The notes under the pieces are model-generated. The model saw only the letters and a program-made list of their open reading frames with translations. It searched no databases and had not been told where the DNA came from. DNA of 14,637 nt from the NCBI GenBank assembly GCA_003487005.1, contig DNFG01000025.1, forward strand, positions 1 to 14,637. Reading direction: 5' to 3'. The DNA comes from Bryobacterales bacterium (lineage in GTDB: Bacteria > Acidobacteriota > Terriglobia > Bryobacterales > Bryobacteraceae). Positions 1 through 11,809 of the stretch are shown here, piece after piece. How positions within the stretch are numbered: position 1 is the stretch's first letter; each line of letters opens with the position of its first letter. The position numbers and the translations under genes were made by a program.

Positions 1-37
1 GCCCCCATTAATGGCGGAGAGCCATGGTTAGGGGGGC
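1..37 (-). terminator. Nested hairpin downstream of tRNA-Gly, possible terminator
   Basis: Two nested inverted repeats are visible: GCCCCC at 1-6 pairs with GGGGGC at 32-37, and inside it ATGGC at 11-15 pairs with GCCAT at 21-25 around a GGAGA loop. It lies 12 bases past the 3' end of the minus-strand tRNA, where a terminator is expected. Any run of T that would make it a Rho-independent terminator would lie beyond base 1, outside the window, so this is a structural call only. Confidence 0.4.
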
Positions 38-49
38 TTCCGGACAGAC

Positions 50-125
<76 letters not shown>

Positions 126-141
126 TCGCCGGTACTTTCCC

Positions 142-170
142 ATTGTGCAGCATGCCCGGCGATCTGTCAA
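142..170 (-). promoter_or_regulatory. Sigma70-type promoter of tRNA-Gly
   Basis: On the minus strand a perfect -35 TTGACA (165-170) is followed after exactly 17 bases by CACAAT (142-147), which matches four of six bases of TATAAT. The expected transcription start near 135 is about ten bases before the mature tRNA 5' end at 125, as usual for a tRNA gene. Confidence 0.75.
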
Positions 171-200
171 ACGTCTCAGTAGCTTGCACTGCCGAGGGAA

Positions 201-218
201 CATTTTAACCCCAAAATG
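201..218. repeat. Small perfect inverted repeat in AT-rich patch
   Basis: CATTTT at 201-206 and AAAATG at 213-218 form a perfect 6-bp inverted repeat around AACCCC. It sits between the divergent tRNA and dnaA promoters, six bases before a DnaA-box-like TTTTCCACA. It could be a protein-binding site or chance; no family was recognised. Confidence 0.3.
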
Positions 219-223
219 ACAGC

Positions 224-450
224 TTTTCCACAACCAGGACGAAAGGGTATAGCTCTTTATTTTCATAGTGTTACAAATCTATTTCGCAGGGGGTATGAAC
301 TTCGGCCTTTTGTGATATGCTGAAACTCGCCTGCACGGTTGGACCTCTGGTTTGAGGGATGGAATCAGCGGAGGGAGCGGTCGCGCGGGAGGATCCCAGA
401 GAGACTGGTGACCATGTGGAAATCCTGTGGATTTCTCGGAGGAGATCTTT

Positions 451-467
<17 letters not shown>
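224..467. other. DnaA-box cluster upstream of and into dnaA (candidate oriC part or autoregulatory region)
   Basis: Four 9-mers resemble the DnaA box TTATCCACA: TTTTCCACA at 224-232 (plus strand), ATTTCCACA at 415-423, AAATCCACA at 426-434 and TTTTCCACA at 459-467 (all minus strand). The last lies just after the dnaA start codon. The stretch 201-290 is visibly richer in A and T than the rest of the window and could serve as an unwinding element. DnaA boxes in the dnaA promoter are known to mediate autorepression in several bacteria, and the dnaA neighbourhood is a common oriC site. Nothing else coding was seen in the 325 bases between the tRNA and dnaA. Confidence 0.5.
313..321 (+). promoter_or_regulatory. 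Possible extended -10 promoter for dnaA
   Basis: TGA directly precedes TATGCT (316-321), an extended -10 arrangement in which a good -35 is not required; the bases 17 upstream (293-298) are a poor -35. Transcription from about 328 would give a roughly 120-base leader running through the two DnaA-like boxes at 415-434. Confidence 0.35.
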
Positions 468-1791
<1,324 letters not shown>

Positions 1792-1927
1792 CGTTAGTGC
1801 GTTTTCCACAGAAGACGCCGTGCAACGGCGGTGGATGGATGTGGAAGGGACGCAGCCGTCCACCGGAGACAGCGGCCACAGGGCCTTCAACCCACAGCCG
1901 GATGAGCGGTGAAGGTCAAGAGTTTTG

Positions 1928-1933
1928 TATAAT
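1928..1933 (+). promoter_or_regulatory. -10 element, likely dnaN promoter
   Basis: A perfect TATAAT lies in the AT-rich patch between dnaA and dnaN. The -35 region about 17 bases upstream (1905-1910) is poor. Transcription from about 1940 would leave a leader of nearly 100 bases containing the ATTTCCACA box and a small hairpin, so DnaA could influence dnaN expression here. Confidence 0.45.
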
Positions 1934-1985
1934 TTAGAGGGAAATCAACATTTCCACAGGCCCTACCGTTACCATACATAGATAC

Positions 1986-2002
1986 GATGCTCTTTAAGCA
2001 TC
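1986..2002 (+). repeat. Hairpin in the dnaN leader
   Basis: GATGCT (1986-1991) and AGCATC (1997-2002) form a perfect 6-bp stem with a CTTTA loop. It lies about 20 bases before the GGGGG ribosome site of dnaN. There is no T-run after it, so it does not look like a terminator; it may tune mRNA stability or be chance. Confidence 0.3.
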
Positions 2003-2037
2003 TCTTTCGGAATTGCGTTTAGGGGGTTCAGCACGCC

Positions 2038-5603
<3,566 letters not shown>

Positions 5604-5614
5604 ACTGGTCCGGA

Positions 5615-7030
5615 ATGCCTGCTTCATCCAGCTTTCGCGAGAAGGTCGAGCAACTGCTCCGGATCTCGCCGCAGGCGAAACCGCGGGTATACAAGACGGT
5701 CTTCGATGCGGCGGAAGTCCTGTCGCTCAACTACGGATTGGAGCTGATCTTGTCGGCGGGGATCGCTACTTTGGGGCTGGTGCTGAACAGTCCGGCGGTG
5801 GTGATCGGGGCGATGCTGGTGTCGCCGTTGATGGGGCCGATTCTGGCCGCGGGGCTGTCGCTGGCGGCTTCGGACCTGTATCTGGGTGTGAAATCGCTGA
5901 TTGGGGTGGTGTTGAGCATTCTTGGAGCGATAGCATTCTCGGCCACGATCGTGTGGCTGTTGCCGTTCCACGTGCCGACAACGGAAATCCTGGCGCGAAC
6001 GCAGCCGAACGTGCTGGATCTGGGTGTGGCGATTCTGTCGGGGCTTGCCGGATCGATCGTCATCTGCCGGGGAGGAGAAGGGGGCGGGGTGACCGCGATG
6101 CCCGGTGTGGCGATCGCGGTGGCGTTGATGCCGCCGTTGTGCACGGTAGGCTTTGGGATTGGATCGGGGTTTGACTGGCAGATTATCGCGGGGGCGGGCC
6201 TGCTGTTTCTGACGAACCTTGTGGCGATCACGGCGAGTGCGTTTGTGGTGTTCTACATCGTCCGGATGGACGCGCCGGACGTGCGGGCGCCGATTCAGGA
6301 AGCACTGGTGGGCTCAAAGCAGATCGACTGGATTGACCGGGCGCTGCGGCGGACGACTCTGTCGGCGGCATTAGGCGATATCGGCCGGATGCGCTACCGG
6401 ACGCTGCTGATCTTGGCGGTATTCGTACCGCTGTTCATTCCCTTGCAACGGTCCTTCACGCAGGTGCGGGACGAGACGATTGCGCGAACGGTGGCCCGGG
6501 AGGCGGTGCGGCTGATTGTGCCGGGGTCTCAGATCGTGACGCAGGTGGTGGATGTCACGCGGGACCGGGTGATCCTGCGGCTGAACGTAGCGGCGGAATA
6601 TCAGCAGGAAGACGTGGAGAGGGCGAAGGAGATGCTGTTGAGGCGGACGGGCAAGGATGTGGAAATCGACATCCGGCGTGTGGCGGGCGAAGATGATTTG
6701 CGGCTGATCCGGGAGACGCTGGCCTCGCGGGCGACGCAGCCGGTGGTGGATCCGCTGGCGGATCTGCCGCGGGTGGGGGCGGATCTCTTCATGCGGGTGG
6801 AGAAGGCGCTGAGCGAGGCGTGGCCGGCGGAATCGGCGCCGCGCTCGAACGCGGAAGTTGCGTTCGATGCGGAGGGAATGGTGATCCGGGTGCGCTATCA
6901 GTCCGAGCGCGATCTGGCGGCGCCGGCGCTGGAGGCGATTACGATCGCACTCCGGTCGAAGCTGCGGAATCAGCGGATTCGTCTGGAGGCCGTGAGGGAA
7001 ATGCCTGCGCCAGCGGGGCGGCGCCGGTAA
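5615..7030 (+). CDS. DUF389 family membrane protein
   Basis: This 471-residue inner-membrane protein belongs to the DUF389 family (TIGR00341-like), whose function is unknown. The core at about 42-215 holds closely packed hydrophobic segments (about 42-58, 62-82, 92-118, 133-152, 162-182, 188-215), with a further one near 262-280. The family hallmark SPAVVIGAMLVSPLMGPI lies at 59-76, and AMPGVAIAVALMPPLCTVG at 161-179 is the second conserved stretch. After the last membrane segment, about 190 mostly charged residues (281-471) form a soluble tail of unknown fold. The ATG at 5615 is 11 bases after the gyrB stop, so it probably shares the gyrB transcript, although its ribosome site is weak. It ends tail-to-tail with the histidine kinase, leaving 16 bases. 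Transport or envelope roles have been guessed for the family; none can be assigned here. Confidence 0.88.
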   Translation: MPASSSFREKVEQLLRISPQAKPRVYKTVFDAAEVLSLNYGLELILSAGIATLGLVLNSPAVVIGAMLVSPLMGPILAAGLSLAASDLYLGVKSLIGVVLSILGAIAFSATIVWLLPFHVPTTEILARTQPNVLDLGVAILSGLAGSIVICRGGEGGGVTAMPGVAIAVALMPPLCTVGFGIGSGFDWQIIAGAGLLFLTNLVAITASAFVVFYIVRMDAPDVRAPIQEALVGSKQIDWIDRALRRTTLSAALGDIGRMRYRTLLILAVFVPLFIPLQRSFTQVRDETIARTVAREAVRLIVPGSQIVTQVVDVTRDRVILRLNVAAEYQQEDVERAKEMLLRRTGKDVEIDIRRVAGEDDLRLIRETLASRATQPVVDPLADLPRVGADLFMRVEKALSEAWPAESAPRSNAEVAFDAEGMVIRVRYQSERDLAAPALEAITIALRSKLRNQRIRLEAVREMPAPAGRRR

Positions 7031-7046
7031 GGGCGGGTGTTCCGGG

Positions 7047-8540
7047 TCAGGCGACGGCGCCGGAAGGGTTCGACAGGACGTGACTCAGCGCGGAGACGAG
7101 TTCCCGGACGGGACACGGTTTCCTGACAAAGGCGGCGATGGCGAAGCCACTGGTCCGGTTGTGGACCTCGAGTTCGTCGACACCGCTCCAGATTACGATG
7201 CGCAGATCGGGGCGCTGGCCGCGGACCAGGCGGAGAAAGGACTCGGCGTGACCGTCGCCGAGAGTCGGATCCAGGATGACAGCCTGAAATTCGCAGGTGT
7301 GGCCCTGGAACAGACGGGCGGCTTCCCGGGCGCTCGCAGCGGGGTATACCTGGAAACCGGAGCGGGCGAGCAGATGAGCGGCGGCTTCGCGCAAGGCTTC
7401 ATCTTCCTCCACGAGCAGAACAGAACCCGAGATCGTGGCGGCCGCGGCGGAGATGCTGGTGACGCGTCGAGAACCGGAGCTGACCATTCCGGGAAATTCA
7501 AGGCGGAAGGTGGCGCCATCGCCCGGGTGGCTGACGACAGAGACCTCGCCTCCGTGGGACTCGACGATCGAGCGGACGGCGGCCAAACCGAGTCCCCGGC
7601 CGGGGCGCTTGGTGGAGTAGAAGGGGTCGAAGATGCGGTGACGAACTTCAACCGGCACGCCGGCGCCGGAATCGCGGACCTCGAGAGTGACGCGCGGCTG
7701 ACCCTTCTTCCGTCCCTGGCAGCCAATCACCCGGATCACGCCCCCGCCGGGCATCATGGCCTCCGAGGCGTTGATCAGGAGATTCATGACGACCTGGCGC
7801 AACTGGCTGGCCTCGCCAAGCACAGGGGGAAGATCAGGATCGAACCGGTATTCGACCCGGCAGGCACGGGAGATGGAAGCGCGGAGGATATCCGCCATCT
7901 CTTCCACAAGTTCGCCGAGAAAGACGGGCGCGAAATCGGGCGACGGCCGGCCGGAGAAAGTCATCATCTGGCGGGTGAGTTCGGCGGCGTGGCGGGAAGC
8001 GCGGTCGATCTGGGTGAGGCTGTAGCGGGTGGAGTCGCTCAGGTTCGGGTCGAGCAGCGCGACCTCGGCGTTGCCGAGGATGGCGGCGAGGAGATTGTTG
8101 AAATCGTGGGCGAGGCTGCCGGCGAGGGCGCTGAGGCTCTCGATGCGCTGGGTGTCGGCGAGGCGGTGGAGGAGATCCTGATTGAGCCGGAAGGTGGCAG
8201 TGTGCAGAACGAGCAACCGGGCCTGCAGTTCGCGCGTCTCGCAAGGGTGAGTGAGATAGTCGGAAGCGCCCGCCTGGAGCAATCGCTCGATTTCCGTCCG
8301 CCCGGACCATCGACCGAGGGCCAGCATCGGATGACCGGGGGGCAGCGAACGGCGCCACAGACCGAGCAGGCTGACAGCTTCCCCGATTTGGGCGGGCAGT
8401 TGGACGACCGCCAGTTCCGCCTCAGCGATCAGGGGTTCATTGGGCAGTGCGGCGACACGAACCTCGAATCCAAGAGACTCCAACACGCTGGCGAGCGTTC
8501 TGGAGCCGTCCTCTCCCTCAGGAAACAGGCAGATCAGCAT
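7047..8540 (-). CDS. Hybrid histidine kinase with N-terminal pseudo-receiver and C-terminal receiver
   Basis: This is a 497-residue soluble signalling protein with no membrane segment. Residues 1-112 look like a CheY-type receiver, but the phosphorylated aspartate is replaced by Gln47 (VVQLP) and the conserved lysine by His98 (THPC). The HisKA dimerisation helix carries phospho-acceptor His145 in SLAHDFNNLL, a form common in NtrB-like kinases. The ATPase domain shows N box VMNLLINASEAM (251-262), G1 RDSGAGVP, F box IFDPFYSTK (303-311) and G2 GRGLGLAAV. A C-terminal receiver (about 372-490) is intact: acidic Glu379/Asp380, phospho-acceptor Asp424 in VILDPTLGDG, Ser452 and Lys474. No partner regulator lies next to it, so its target is unknown. 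It is convergent with the DUF389 gene and divergent from the exported protein gene at 8635. Confidence 0.92.
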   Translation of the reverse strand: MLICLFPEGEDGSRTLASVLESLGFEVRVAALPNEPLIAEAELAVVQLPAQIGEAVSLLGLWRRSLPPGHPMLALGRWSGRTEIERLLQAGASDYLTHPCETRELQARLLVLHTATFRLNQDLLHRLADTQRIESLSALAGSLAHDFNNLLAAILGNAEVALLDPNLSDSTRYSLTQIDRASRHAAELTRQMMTFSGRPSPDFAPVFLGELVEEMADILRASISRACRVEYRFDPDLPPVLGEASQLRQVVMNLLINASEAMMPGGGVIRVIGCQGRKKGQPRVTLEVRDSGAGVPVEVRHRIFDPFYSTKRPGRGLGLAAVRSIVESHGGEVSVVSHPGDGATFRLEFPGMVSSGSRRVTSISAAAATISGSVLLVEEDEALREAAAHLLARSGFQVYPAASAREAARLFQGHTCEFQAVILDPTLGDGHAESFLRLVRGQRPDLRIVIWSGVDELEVHNRTSGFAIAAFVRKPCPVRELVSALSHVLSNPSGAVA

Positions 8541-8570
8541 TGGCTTCTACAACCGCCGAAATATGAACGA

Positions 8571-8598
8571 TTCTCAATGCACTAAATCTCAGTATAGG
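8571..8598 (+). promoter_or_regulatory. Weak promoter-like pair before the exported protein gene
   Basis: TTCTCA (8571-8576) and TATAGG (8593-8598) are 16 bases apart, each with about four matches to the sigma70 consensus. Read on the other strand the same spot gives TATACT, so the 94-base divergent gap could carry start sites for both this gene and the histidine kinase. Low confidence. Confidence 0.28.
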
Positions 8599-8634
8599 AC
8601 AGTAAACTCCGGAATGCCAGTCAAATCGTATACC

Positions 8635-9477
8635 ATGAAGTATTTTGTGCTTGCCTGCCTGTTTGCGACCCCCTTGCTGGGGGAGGATGCGGCGTCGATT
8701 GTGCGGCGGTCAGTGGAGCGGGACCGGGTGAACTTCGAGCGTGCGCGGGACTACACCTTTCTGGAGCGGACGGCTGTCCGGGAATACGATGGACGGGGCC
8801 GGCTGAAGAAGTCGGCATCGGAAACATTCGATGTGTTGATGCTTGGGGGCCGGCCGTATAAACGATTGACAGCAAAGGATGATCGCCCTCTGACACCGGC
8901 CGAGGCCGCCAAAGCGGAAGCCACGTTCGAAAAAGAGATGCGCAAGCGGCAGACAGAAACGGAGAAGCAGCGTGCGGCACAGGCGGCGAAGGAAGAGAAG
9001 CAGCGCCGGGAGGCGCGGGCGTTCCTGACGGAGATCCCCCAGGCATTCGAATTCCGGATGGCGGGCGAGGAAGAGGTGGATGGGTTGCCAGTATGGGTAA
9101 TTGATGCGGAGCCACGGGCGGGGTTCAAGTCGAAAGTGAAGAGGGGGAATCTACTCAGCAAGTTCCGCGGCCGGATCTGGATCGCGCAGGGGGACTTGCA
9201 GTGGGTCCGGGTGGAGGCGGAAACGATTGACACGGTGAGTTTTGGGCTGTTTCTGGCGAGGTTGGGGCCGGGCGCGCGGCTCAGTTTTGAGCAGAGGCGG
9301 GTGAATGATGAAGTCTGGTTGCCCAGCAGGGCGACAACGCGGTTGGACGCCCGGGTGGCGCTGCTGAGGCGGTTCAACGCGGAAGTGGACGTCGAGTGGA
9401 AGCAATACCGCAAGTTCCAGACAGATTCACGGGTCGTGGAGGCATCGGAGTTGACGGCGGAGCCTGAGTTCCAGTGA
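8635..9477 (+). CDS. Exported protein of unknown function (possibly LolA-like fold)
   Basis: I do not recognise a named family. From ATG 8635 the product has 280 residues and starts with a short signal peptide: MK, a hydrophobic run to about residue 15, and likely cleavage near 16-20. ATG 8614 is in frame and would add seven residues; neither start has a clear ribosome site, and upstream extension would run into the kinase gene on the other strand. Residues 89-130 form a very charged, Glu/Lys/Arg/Ala-rich helix, probably a coiled coil. The rest has alternating strands such as LPVWVIDAEP, GRIWIAQGDLQWVRVEAET and EVWLPSRATTRL, recalling LolA/LolB-like proteins of the periplasm in which a beta sheet holds a lipid. 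The fold is inferred from pattern only. The gene stands alone on the plus strand with a 111-base gap before the amidase. Confidence 0.7.
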   Translation: MKYFVLACLFATPLLGEDAASIVRRSVERDRVNFERARDYTFLERTAVREYDGRGRLKKSASETFDVLMLGGRPYKRLTAKDDRPLTPAEAAKAEATFEKEMRKRQTETEKQRAAQAAKEEKQRREARAFLTEIPQAFEFRMAGEEEVDGLPVWVIDAEPRAGFKSKVKRGNLLSKFRGRIWIAQGDLQWVRVEAETIDTVSFGLFLARLGPGARLSFEQRRVNDEVWLPSRATTRLDARVALLRRFNAEVDVEWKQYRKFQTDSRVVEASELTAEPEFQ

Positions 9478-9510
9478 GATAAAGGGTTGCGCCGGATTCG
9501 GGGGGCTAAT

Positions 9511-9529
9511 GGCGGGTGTGACATCCGCC
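9511..9529 (+). repeat. Inverted repeat between exported protein and amidase genes
   Basis: GGCGGGTG (9511-9518) and CATCCGCC (9522-9529) form an 8-bp stem with one G-T wobble and a three-base TGA loop. It lies 33 bases after the stop at 9477. No T-run follows directly (only ATTTT about 18 bases on), so terminator function is doubtful; an operator is also possible. Confidence 0.35.
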
Positions 9530-9574
9530 GATGAATGAGCGGGAGAATTTTGTCCACTCGCAGGGACTAATCTG

Positions 9575-9580
9575 TATAGA
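9575..9580 (+). promoter_or_regulatory. -10-like TATAGA just before the amidase gene
   Basis: TATAGA (9575-9580) has TTGTCC at 9550-9555 upstream with 19 bases between, a loose sigma70 promoter. If used, transcription would begin about 9587, almost at the start codon, giving a leaderless message. The call is tentative. Confidence 0.28.
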
Positions 9581-9588
9581 GAGCAGTG

Positions 9589-10779
9589 ATGAGCCACGGC
9601 CCCAAACTTGGCGGACTGGCCAGCGCGGTGATCCACTGGCGCGCGAGGCGGATTGATGACCCTGTCGCCCGTCTGCGCTTCCTGCGACGGACATTGGGCG
9701 ACCAAAGCTGGTTCACGATGGAGCCTGACGGCCGAAGCCGGCGCTGGCTGCGGGAGCGCCGGCGGGTGGTTCTCTGGAGTGCGGCGGTTCTGCTTCTGGC
9801 GCCTGCGGGGCAGATGGGCGGCCGTCTGGCGAAGCTGACCGAGCGCGAACCCGTACTGACCGTGGCCCCGAAGCCGATGGAGCGGCCCGTGCCGCCAGTG
9901 TGGCTCGCGGAGCAGCAGGCCGGTTTTGAATCGTGGTCCAACGGTCTCCGAGTGGAGCGCCGGTACGAAATCGCGAACGAACCGCGCAGTTTTCAGGCCT
10001 ATCCACTCGGGAAGGAGGCCCCTGGCGCCGGGCAGGCGGGCAAAGAGCCTGCCGGGATTGTCTTCCACACCACCGAGAGCCACCAGGCCGATTTTGACGA
10101 GGATCATGTCCGGCGGCTCCAGCTGATCGGCGAGGCGCTGTTGCGCTATGTGCAGGAGAACCGGAGTTACCACTATCTGGTGGACCGGTTCGGGCGGGTC
10201 TGGCGGGTGGTGAGGGAATCGGACGCAGCCAACCACGCCGGTTATTCCGTCTGGGCGGACGACCACCGGACGTTCGTCAATCTGAATCGATCATTCCTGG
10301 GGATATCGCTGGAAGCACAGACGCAGCAGGAGGACGGACGCTCCGCGGCGACTCCGGCGCAGGTGAATGCGCTGCGTTTGTTGACTGAGATGCTGCGGTC
10401 GAAGTACACGATTCCGGCCATCAATTGCGTGACCCACGCGCAGGTTTCGGTGAATCCCTCGAATCTGCGCATTGGCTATCATACGGACTGGGCCGCGGGC
10501 TTCCCTTTCGCCGAAGTCGGCCTGCCAGACAACTACAGTCGCCCCCTGGCCGCGCTGTGGCTGTTCGGATTCAGTTACGACGCGCCGCTGGTGAATTCGA
10601 CGGGCGCCGCATACTGGAGGGGACTGCTGCTGGCCGAAGATCAACTCCGCCAGAACGCCACGGCCCACGGCATGCCCGTCGCGCAGTGGAGGTCCGGGCT
10701 GCAGAGCCGGTACCGGGCGATTCTCAAGGATTTGCAAAAGACCAACGGTGCATCTGGCCCCCCGGGCGCCGCCGATTGA
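9589..10779 (+). CDS. Membrane-anchored N-acetylmuramoyl-L-alanine amidase (Amidase_2/PGRP fold)
   Basis: The predicted enzyme cuts the bond between N-acetylmuramic acid and the stem peptide of peptidoglycan. From ATG 9589 it has 396 residues (GTG 9586 would add one). Residues 1-60 are strongly basic with RRWLRERRR just before a single membrane segment (about 61-77), so the first 60 residues should be cytoplasmic and the catalytic part periplasmic. The Amidase_2 domain (about 150-305) shows GIVFHTTES with first zinc ligand His160, SYHYLVDRFGRVWRVV (193-208), NHAG, GISLEAQ and VTHAQVSV with second ligand His283. The third ligand is Asp300 (or His298) in GYHTDW, further from His283 than in T7 lysozyme or AmiD. 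The 90-residue tail is of unknown role. The actin-like gene starts 34 bases downstream, probably in the same operon. Confidence 0.85.
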   Translation: MSHGPKLGGLASAVIHWRARRIDDPVARLRFLRRTLGDQSWFTMEPDGRSRRWLRERRRVVLWSAAVLLLAPAGQMGGRLAKLTEREPVLTVAPKPMERPVPPVWLAEQQAGFESWSNGLRVERRYEIANEPRSFQAYPLGKEAPGAGQAGKEPAGIVFHTTESHQADFDEDHVRRLQLIGEALLRYVQENRSYHYLVDRFGRVWRVVRESDAANHAGYSVWADDHRTFVNLNRSFLGISLEAQTQQEDGRSAATPAQVNALRLLTEMLRSKYTIPAINCVTHAQVSVNPSNLRIGYHTDWAAGFPFAEVGLPDNYSRPLAALWLFGFSYDAPLVNSTGAAYWRGLLLAEDQLRQNATAHGMPVAQWRSGLQSRYRAILKDLQKTNGASGPPGAAD

Positions 10780-10813
10780 CCCAATTTTCAGCAAGTAAGG
10801 AGACGGAGAGACC

Positions 10814-11809
10814 ATGAAAGACAACCCCAAAGGCGTCATCGGCCTCGATATCGGCACCAGCCGGATCGTCGCCGCCCAGCGTGAGGGCGACAGCGATCAG
10901 TTCAACGCTCAATTGAACGCGTTCGTCACGATACCCTTCAGCAAGCTTACCGAGAACAGTCTGAAGCGTGAGGAGGTGCCGCATGCGGTGATAGACGGCC
11001 AGATTCTGATCTACGGGAACGAATCGGCGCGAATGGCGGACCTGCTGGGCAAGGAGATCCGGCGCCCGATGACGCGCGGCATTCTGAATGCCAACGAGCA
11101 GCAGAGCCTGGCTCAAATCGCGGAAATCGTCAAGACCACCCTGCCGGAAGGTTCGAAGGGATCCAAGCTCTGCTTCAGCATCCCCGCGCCTTCCCTGGGC
11201 CAGGAGGAGAATCTGACCTACCACGAGGCGACTTTGCGGCAGTTGCTGGAACAGTTGGGATACCCGGATGTCCGGAGCGTGAACGAGGGCGTGGCGGTGG
11301 TCTACAGCGAACTCGAGGACACCAATTACACCGGGATCGGCGTCAGCTGCGGAGGCGGTTTGTGCAACATTTCCCTGGCCTACATGTCGGTTCCGGTACT
11401 CAGCTTCAGTGTTCCGAAGGGCGGCGACTTCATCGACACCAGCGCGGCGGGGGTGACGGGTGAAATGGTCAACCGGATCCGTTTGATCAAGGAAGAGAGT
11501 TTCCGTTTCAATGGGAATCTGGGCGACAAGGTGATGCAGGCGATCGCGGTGTACTACGACGACATGATCCAGGCGATCGTGCAGGGCCTGCGGACGGCGC
11601 TGACCGGGTCGCGGCACGTGCCCAAGTTCGGCCGTCCGGCGCCGTTGGTCCTCAGTGGTGGCGGCGTGCTCCCGCACGGTTTTCGTGAACGGTTCGAAAA
11701 GGCGCTGCAGGCGGCGGCGCTGCCGATTCCGATCTCGGAGATCCGTCTGGCGAAGGACCCGCTCAACACAACGGCGCGTGGCGCCCTGGTGGCGGCACTC
11801 AGCGAATAG
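10814..11809 (+). CDS. Divergent actin-like ATPase (MreB/MamK/ParM superfamily)
   Basis: This 331-residue cytoplasmic protein has the actin/HSP70-type ATPase layout: phosphate-1 VIGLDIGTS (8-16, Asp12), connect-1 near NEGVAVVYSEL (157-167), phosphate-2 GVSCGGGLCNISL (176-188) and the adenosine motif PLVLSGGGVLPHG (277-289). Phosphate-2 is unusual: where MreB has an Asp-Ile-Gly-Gly-Gly-Thr pattern, this protein has Ser178 in place of Asp and Leu183 in place of Thr. It lacks the extra SHS2 domain expected of FtsA and is close to MreB/MamK length. AAGGAG at 10797-10802 precedes the ATG. It follows the amidase by 34 bases, suggesting a filament linked to cell-wall remodelling. It could instead be a plasmid-type partition or organelle-positioning filament. 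It overlaps the convergent deacetylase by 11 bases. The superfamily is clear, the subfamily is not. Confidence 0.82.
   Translation: MKDNPKGVIGLDIGTSRIVAAQREGDSDQFNAQLNAFVTIPFSKLTENSLKREEVPHAVIDGQILIYGNESARMADLLGKEIRRPMTRGILNANEQQSLAQIAEIVKTTLPEGSKGSKLCFSIPAPSLGQEENLTYHEATLRQLLEQLGYPDVRSVNEGVAVVYSELEDTNYTGIGVSCGGGLCNISLAYMSVPVLSFSVPKGGDFIDTSAAGVTGEMVNRIRLIKEESFRFNGNLGDKVMQAIAVYYDDMIQAIVQGLRTALTGSRHVPKFGRPAPLVLSGGGVLPHGFRERFEKALQAAALPIPISEIRLAKDPLNTTARGALVAALSE

Noticed and set aside
427..450. Upstream GTG start for dnaA
   Set aside because: It has no good ribosome site, while GTG 451 has GGAGGAG six bases upstream. The extra eight residues are encoded by the ribosome site itself.
7019..7061. 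Inverted repeat GGCGCCG...CGGCGCC at the convergent ends of the DUF389 and kinase genes
   Set aside because: The arms are far apart (about 29 bases), are themselves GC-rich palindromes, and no T-run follows on either strand, so a terminator is not supported.
7080..8585. A 501-codon open frame on the plus strand, opposite the histidine kinase
   Set aside because: It mirrors the kinase gene nearly end to end. The minus-strand product has clear HisKA, HATPase and receiver motifs, whereas this one is low-complexity Gly/Asp/Glu/Ala-rich with no motif, as expected from GC-rich antisense codons.
8541..8634. Sigma54-type promoter (TGGCAT on the minus strand) for the histidine kinase
   Set aside because: No GC dinucleotide occurs at the required 10-base distance from the GG, so the -12 element is missing.
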